From Acidobacteriota bacterium (GTDB lineage Bacteria; Acidobacteriota; Terriglobia; Acidiferrales; UBA7541), in contig QHYM01000121.1 of NCBI GenBank assembly GCA_003223295.1, forward strand, positions 1-64,000: 64,000 nucleotides of DNA. Direction: 5' to 3'. The position numbers were made by a program, and so were the translations under genes. The notes beneath the pieces are model-generated. The model saw nothing but the letters and a program-made list of their open reading frames with translations. It made no database searches and was not told where the DNA came from. Positions 59,844 through 64,000 of the stretch are shown here, piece by piece. Every line of letters begins with the position of its first letter. The stretch's first letter is position 1.

Positions 59844-61235
59844 ATGGCGGTAAACGGAAGCAACGGGACCAACGGCAAAGCCAAGGGGACCAATGACAAT
59901 GGGGCGAACGGAAACGGGAAAACGCATCTGCCCATCAACCACTGGAGCAGCGATCCTCGCTGGAGCGGCATCACGCGGCCCTATTCGTATTCGGACGCGG
60001 TGCGGCTGCGCGGCTCGATTCAAATCGAGTACACCCTGGCGCGGCTGGGCGCGGAGCGGCTGTGGAACTTGATGCACTCGGAGCCATACGTTCCGGCGCT
60101 GGGCGCCATCACCGGGAATCAAGCGATTGAAATGGTGCAGGCCGGGCTGAAAGCAATTTATGGCAGCGGCTGGCAAGTGGCGGCGGACAACAATACGGCG
60201 GGCGACGTTTATCCCGACCAGAGCCTGTATCCCTGCGATTCCGCTCCGAATCTGGTGAAGCGGATTAATCGCGCGCTGATGCGCGCCGACCAGATCGAAT
60301 CGGCGGAAGGCAAGAAATCCGGGACGTATTGGTTTGCACCGATTGTGGCCGACGCAGAAGCCGGTTTTGGCGGCTCGCTAAACGCGTACGAATTGATGAA
60401 AGCGATGATCGAAGCGGGCGCGGCCGCGGTGCACTTCGAGGACCAACTCTCTTCCGCGAAGAAGTGCGGGCACCTGGGCGGCAAAGTGGTGGTGCCCACG
60501 CGCGAATTCGTGGAGAAGCTGATCGCGGCGCGGCTGGCGGCGGACGTTTGCGGCGTCCCGACGATTTTGATTGCGCGCACGGATGCGAATTCGGCAGGGC
60601 TGCTGCTTTCCGATGCCGATCCGCGCGACCGGGAATTCATCTATGGCGAGCGCACGCCGGAAGGCTTCTACCAATTCCACGGCGGGATTGACGCGGCGAT
60701 TGCGCGCGGCCTGGCTTACGCGCCGTACGCGGACATGATTTGGTGCGAGACGTCGACGCCGGATCTTGCGGAAGCAAGGAAATTCGCGGACGCGATTCAC
60801 GCGAAGTTCCCGGGCAAATTGCTGGCGTACAACTGCTCGCCGTCGTTCAACTGGAAAAAGAAGCTGGACGACGTGACGATTGCGAATTTCCAGCAAGAGC
60901 TGGGCAAAATGGGCTACAAATTCCAGTTCGTGACGCTGGCGGGCTTCCATGCGCTGAACATGTCGATGTTCCACCTCGCGCGCGGCTATGCGCAGGCGGG
61001 CATGACGGCGTATTCGAAGCTGCAACAGGAAGAGTTCGCGTCACAAGAACTTGGCTATCGCGCCGTGACGCACCAGAAATTTGTCGGCACCGGCTACTTC
61101 GATGAGATCGCGCAGGTCGTCTCGGGCGGAAACTCGTCTACGACGGCGTTAGCAGGCTCAACGGAGGCGGAGCAGTTTCACGGCAACGTGCCGCCGCTTC
61201 CTGCAAATGGGCCCGCGCCCGAAGCGCACGCCTGA
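59844..61235 (+). CDS. aceA: Isocitrate lyase
   Basis: Splits isocitrate to succinate and glyoxylate, the first step of the shunt. ATG at 59844 (AGGAG 8 nt upstream) gives 463 aa; the track's extension lies between the genes. The catalytic loop [12 protein letters not shown] has Cys at about residue 208. [33 protein letters not shown] holds the metal ligands, and [11 protein letters not shown] follows. Residues 2-26 are an unusual Asn/Gly tract ([20 protein letters not shown]) before the normal start of the fold. Second gene of the aceBA unit. Confidence 0.96.
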   Translation: MAVNGSNGTNGKAKGTNDNGANGNGKTHLPINHWSSDPRWSGITRPYSYSDAVRLRGSIQIEYTLARLGAERLWNLMHSEPYVPALGAITGNQAIEMVQAGLKAIYGSGWQVAADNNTAGDVYPDQSLYPCDSAPNLVKRINRALMRADQIESAEGKKSGTYWFAPIVADAEAGFGGSLNAYELMKAMIEAGAAAVHFEDQLSSAKKCGHLGGKVVVPTREFVEKLIAARLAADVCGVPTILIARTDANSAGLLLSDADPRDREFIYGERTPEGFYQFHGGIDAAIARGLAYAPYADMIWCETSTPDLAEARKFADAIHAKFPGKLLAYNCSPSFNWKKKLDDVTIANFQQELGKMGYKFQFVTLAGFHALNMSMFHLARGYAQAGMTAYSKLQQEEFASQELGYRAVTHQKFVGTGYFDEIAQVVSGGNSSTTALAGSTEAEQFHGNVPPLPANGPAPEAHA

Positions 61236-61266
61236 CGGTTGCATTTCCTAAACAGAATGTTTGATG

Positions 61267-61295
61267 GGGCGGGATCCAACTCCCGCCCTTTTTTT
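61267..61295 (+). terminator. Rho-independent terminator of aceBA
   Basis: GGGCGGGA (61267-61274), 6-nt loop, TCCCGCCC (61281-61288), then seven T residues. A textbook intrinsic terminator, 31 nt after the aceA stop. Confidence 0.9.
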
Positions 61296-61397
61296 GCTGG
61301 ACACGTAAGTTGACCCGTTAACTCTGGCCGGATTTATGGGAAATCGCTAGAATCAAAACTGCTCGTTGAGAGTTTTCCAAAGGCGCTGAATTAGAGG

Positions 61398-61778
61398 ATG
61401 AGCAAAAAAACCAAGCGGTACCTAAAGTTCGAGGACGCGGCACTACAGTCCTCGTTTCTTGAACAGTTGCGCCGCTCAGGGATTGCCTACGAATTGAACA
61501 GGAGTGGTGCGGTCGCGTTTGCAGAGGAGAACGCCAACACCATCATCAGCGCGGCTCACCGCGTGCGCGACGCGCAATTCCCTTGGTACTTTCTAAAATG
61601 GAAGACCGAGGGAGAAGCAGCGCGCTACCAGAATATTCTGAAACAGGCCAATATCCCTTTCTTCGTGGAACAACACGAGAGTGGAACGTGGCTTCTCGTC
61701 AGGCGAGCAGATCGGGCTTGCCATGAGCGTCTGTGGCCTGAGGCCCTCGAACCAACAAAGAAACGTCGAAGGACGTGA
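61398..61778 (+). CDS. Hypothetical protein, 126 aa
   Basis: A soluble alpha/beta-looking protein: KRYLKFEDAALQSSFLEQLRRSGIAYELNRSGAVAFAEENANTI suggests an ACT-like or DUF-type small domain, and the C-terminus is basic (EALEPTKKRRRT). No Cys motif or catalytic signature seen. ATG follows GAGG with little spacing. It lies downstream of the aceBA terminator, so it should have its own promoter. I cannot name a family. Confidence 0.55.
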   Translation: MSKKTKRYLKFEDAALQSSFLEQLRRSGIAYELNRSGAVAFAEENANTIISAAHRVRDAQFPWYFLKWKTEGEAARYQNILKQANIPFFVEQHESGTWLLVRRADRACHERLWPEALEPTKKRRRT

Positions 61779-61786
61779 GGTCGGTC

Positions 61787-63016
61787 TTAAGCGCTTGGCA
61801 GCATTTGGCCGTCGGCGTACATGCGACCTCGACGTGAACTCACCGGGTCGGCTGGCCGCACGAAGCTGACGGTCTTGGCATTCTTCATGACCGCGTCGAA
61901 CGCGGAGGTAAAGGCATCCATTTCCGCTTGCGTGCCGACGGTAATGCGCGAATAGGTGGGCCAGGCGGGCCAGATGCGCCCGATGAAGACGTTCTTAGTG
62001 GCCATGGCCTCGATCACTTCCTTGGCCGGGCGCTTGGTGTCCAGCATGAAAAAATTGGTTTGCGAAGGCACGAAGGAATACCCCTGGCGGCCGAGCCAGT
62101 CGAACGTCTTCTGGCGCACGGTGGTATTCACGAGCTTGCGGTCGGCGACGAGATGCTCGTGCTTGAGGCTGGCGGTGGCCGCCGCCACGGCGGTAATGGG
62201 CAAGGCGCTCCAGCCGCCACAGTGCTCGAGTTTGGCAAGCAGGTCGGGGCGCGCAACGGCGAATCCACAGCGCAACCCCGCCATGCCGTAAATCTTCGAG
62301 AAGGTGCGCAGCACGATGATGTCCTGGCCAGCCTTGACGAGGTCCAGGGCGGTATCAGCGCCGTCGGCGAAATGGATGTAGGCCTCGTCCACCAGCACCA
62401 CGGAGTCTTTCGGTTTCTTGGCGAGCAATCGCTCGATGTCGGCGTGCGGCGTCAGCGTTCCCGTGGGATTGTTCGGCGTGCAAATATAGAAAAGGCCGGC
62501 GTCGGGTGCCGCCGTGAGCATGGCAGGAATGTCATGCGCGTAGGTTTTTGTGAGCGGAACTTTGACGACGCGTGCGCCAGAGATTTTCGCCGCTTCCATT
62601 CCGGCCTCGTAACCGGGATCGGCGGTGACATAGCTGCGGGAAGGCGACGTGAAGGAAAGAACGGAAAAATGGAGCGGCTCGCTGGAGCCAGGAAAGGCGC
62701 GGATATATTCACGCTTGAGGCCCAGTTGCTCCGCGAAGGTGTCGACGAGCTCGTCAGTAAGCCAGTACGAATAGCGGCCGCCCTGCGGGGCCTGCGAAAC
62801 AACCGCGGCGCGCGCGGCGTCGCAAGGGCCCAGCGGATTCTCGTTGGCGTTGATGACGGTGGAACCCGGGGGAAACGCGCCCCGTTTGCGCTCGATAGCA
62901 GCAGCGGCGAGCAGAGGCTCGTTGACGATGCGGAAGGCCGAAGCGGCGGCAGCAGCGACGGTCCACTGCAAGAATGACCTGCGGGAATCGTTGCGAAGCG
63001 TCTTGTTCTGGCTCAT
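61787..63016 (-). CDS. Tat-exported histidinol-phosphate aminotransferase-like PLP enzyme
   Basis: A 409-aa fold-type I aminotransferase. Residues 1-40 form a twin-arginine leader (SRRSFLQWTVAAAAASAF). The body has NANENPLGPCDAAR (substrate end of HisC), CTPNNPTGTLTPHADIE, VLVDEAYIHFAD and TFSKIYGMAGLRCGF with the PLP-binding Lys. All catalytic residues are intact. HisC proper is cytosolic, so this is more likely a periplasmic paralogue with another amino acid as substrate. No his genes nearby. Confidence 0.85.
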   Translation of the reverse strand: MSQNKTLRNDSRRSFLQWTVAAAAASAFRIVNEPLLAAAAIERKRGAFPPGSTVINANENPLGPCDAARAAVVSQAPQGGRYSYWLTDELVDTFAEQLGLKREYIRAFPGSSEPLHFSVLSFTSPSRSYVTADPGYEAGMEAAKISGARVVKVPLTKTYAHDIPAMLTAAPDAGLFYICTPNNPTGTLTPHADIERLLAKKPKDSVVLVDEAYIHFADGADTALDLVKAGQDIIVLRTFSKIYGMAGLRCGFAVARPDLLAKLEHCGGWSALPITAVAAATASLKHEHLVADRKLVNTTVRQKTFDWLGRQGYSFVPSQTNFFMLDTKRPAKEVIEAMATKNVFIGRIWPAWPTYSRITVGTQAEMDAFTSAFDAVMKNAKTVSFVRPADPVSSRRGRMYADGQMLPSA

Positions 63017-63179
63017 GCGAACCCCCTTAGAGGCGCGGCAGGGTGCACGTACACCCAGTAATATAGCACTGAATCCCGTGTTTCAGGCAGATTCAGTTTG
63101 ACGGCGCAAAACGGATAGAAGCGATTACTTTTTTTGCTTAACCTTAGATTTGCCGTTATTTGAGACGTGCGAGGTGCAG

Positions 63180-63923
63180 ATGGCTGAAGCCGCCAGGAAA
63201 ACATGGGAGCCGCGCTCTATCGAGGAACGCATCAACGCGCTGGATTGGAAAAGCGCGGGCGCTTCCCTTTCCCAGCACGGCTATGCGGTGACTGCGCCAG
63301 TCTTATCGCCGGAGGAGTGTGTATCGCTGACCACGATGTATGGAGAAGCGCGCCGATTCCGGAGCCATATCGTGATGGAGCGCTACCGGTTCGGGGTCGG
63401 AGATTACAAATACTTCGGCAACCCGCTGCCGGAAGCCGTCGCGTCGTTGCGGACAAGCGCATACCCGCACCTTGTAGAAGTGGCGGATCAGTGGGCGGAA
63501 GCTCTTGGCGAAAAAACTCGGCGCTTTCCGAAAGACCACGCAGCGTTTCTGAAAATCTGCCACAAAGCTGGACAGACCAAGCCCACGCCCTTGCTGCTGC
63601 ACTACGAAGCGGGCGGATACAACTGCTTGCATCAGGACATCTACGGCGAAGTAGCCTTTCCCCTGCAGATGGTTTTCCTTTTGGGCCAGCAAGGCCGCGA
63701 CTGGGAGGGTGGAGAATTCTTGCTGGTCGAACAACAGCCGCGTGCACAATCCAAAGGCGCAGTAGTTCGAGCCGACCAAGGCCAGGCGATTATTTTCACC
63801 ACGCGATACCGCCCTGTGAAAGGCACACGCGGCTACTATCGCGTGAACCTGCGCCACGGAGTGAGCCGCGTGCATCGCGGAACGCGCTACACGCTGGGAA
63901 TTATCTTCCACGACGCTAAATAA
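63180..63923 (+). CDS. 2-oxoglutarate/Fe(II)-dependent oxygenase
   Basis: ATG at 63180 (MAEAARKTWEPRS) with GAGG 5 nt upstream gives 247 aa; the track's TTG is ten codons earlier. The C-terminal double-stranded beta-helix has the metal triad HQD (NCLHQDIYGEVAFPLQM) and a later His (NLRHGVSRVHRGTRYTLGIIFHDA), with the Arg after it for 2-oxoglutarate. It resembles prolyl-hydroxylase-like bacterial oxygenases of the PF09859 type. The substrate is unknown. Nothing beyond it can be seen (63924-64000). Confidence 0.85.
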   Translation: MAEAARKTWEPRSIEERINALDWKSAGASLSQHGYAVTAPVLSPEECVSLTTMYGEARRFRSHIVMERYRFGVGDYKYFGNPLPEAVASLRTSAYPHLVEVADQWAEALGEKTRRFPKDHAAFLKICHKAGQTKPTPLLLHYEAGGYNCLHQDIYGEVAFPLQMVFLLGQQGRDWEGGEFLLVEQQPRAQSKGAVVRADQGQAIIFTTRYRPVKGTRGYYRVNLRHGVSRVHRGTRYTLGIIFHDAK

Positions 63924-64000
63924 GGCAGTGCGTCGGCACGCGTTTTCGACGAACAAGCGGAACGAGGTCGTCTACTCACGAAATTGTTGCAAACGAATTC

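Noticed and set aside
1-64000. tRNA, rRNA, CRISPR array, insertion sequence, prophage or att sites
   Set aside because: None recognised by eye. A tRNA scan and IS search would be decisive; I cannot run them.

Overview
The window looks like chromosome from a soil-type Acidobacteriota bacterium. The clues are a PadR regulator next to a large FtsX/MacB-type permease (the ADOP arrangement common in that phylum), a REC-PATAN regulator, a NuoE-NuoF fusion, many genes with close acidobacterial flavour, and short dispersed intergenic repeats of the GTCATCCTGA...GGATCT kind. This assignment is inference from gene content; there is no rRNA gene in the window to confirm it. I saw no tRNA, CRISPR array, insertion sequence or prophage.

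Layout. (1) 1-4.6 kb, minus strand: a tight operon led by a GbsR/MarR regulator, followed by a DCC thiol oxidoreductase-like protein, a small membrane protein, a YndJ-like protein, a wax-synthase/MBOAT-like acyltransferase, a second small membrane protein related to the first, and a DUF805 protein cut by the window edge. (2) 4.8-11.6 kb: a secreted serine beta-lactamase-like hydrolase, a LytS-type histidine kinase, a Tat-exported enolase-superfamily enzyme, ribA, thiS and a conserved hypothetical. (3) 11.6-37.0 kb, the core of the window: two complex I gene sets pointing at each other. The plus-strand set is nuoA-C-D-EF(fused)-G-H-J-K-L-M-N. The minus-strand set is nuoA-C-D-H-J-K-L-M-N, running directly into atpZ-atpI-atpB-atpE (ATP synthase Fo). 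Neither set contains nuoB or nuoI. (4) 37.4-44.2 kb, minus: proC, a molybdenum-cofactor group (mogA, moaC, moeA) with a response regulator inserted, purA and a membrane protein. (5) 44.4-49.1 kb, minus: tag, a GT-C-like membrane protein, trxA and glgA. (6) 49.5-56.9 kb: small orphan genes, PilZ, the padR/ADOP pair (the permease is broken by two frameshifts), ksgA, glpQ and a BON protein. (7) 56.9-61.3 kb: an IclR regulator divergent from the glyoxylate-shunt genes aceB-aceA, with two matching palindromes between them and a strong terminator after aceA. (8) 61.4-63.9 kb: a hypothetical, a Tat-exported histidinol-phosphate aminotransferase-like enzyme and a 2OG-Fe(II) oxygenase.

How it fits together: the respiratory block couples NADH oxidation and proton pumping to the Fo motor through one long transcription unit. 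The NADH-input module (E, F, G) exists only in the plus-strand set, so the minus-strand set either uses another electron donor or borrows that module. The N2/N6 cluster subunits B and I must come from elsewhere in the genome. The aceBA locus supports growth on C2 compounds or fatty acids under IclR control.

Caution on sequence quality: three genes (nuoM of the plus set, and the ADOP permease twice) are interrupted in ways that a single missing base would explain, so assembly or sequencing error is a serious alternative to real gene decay. All product names rest on reading the translated sequences; no database search was run.
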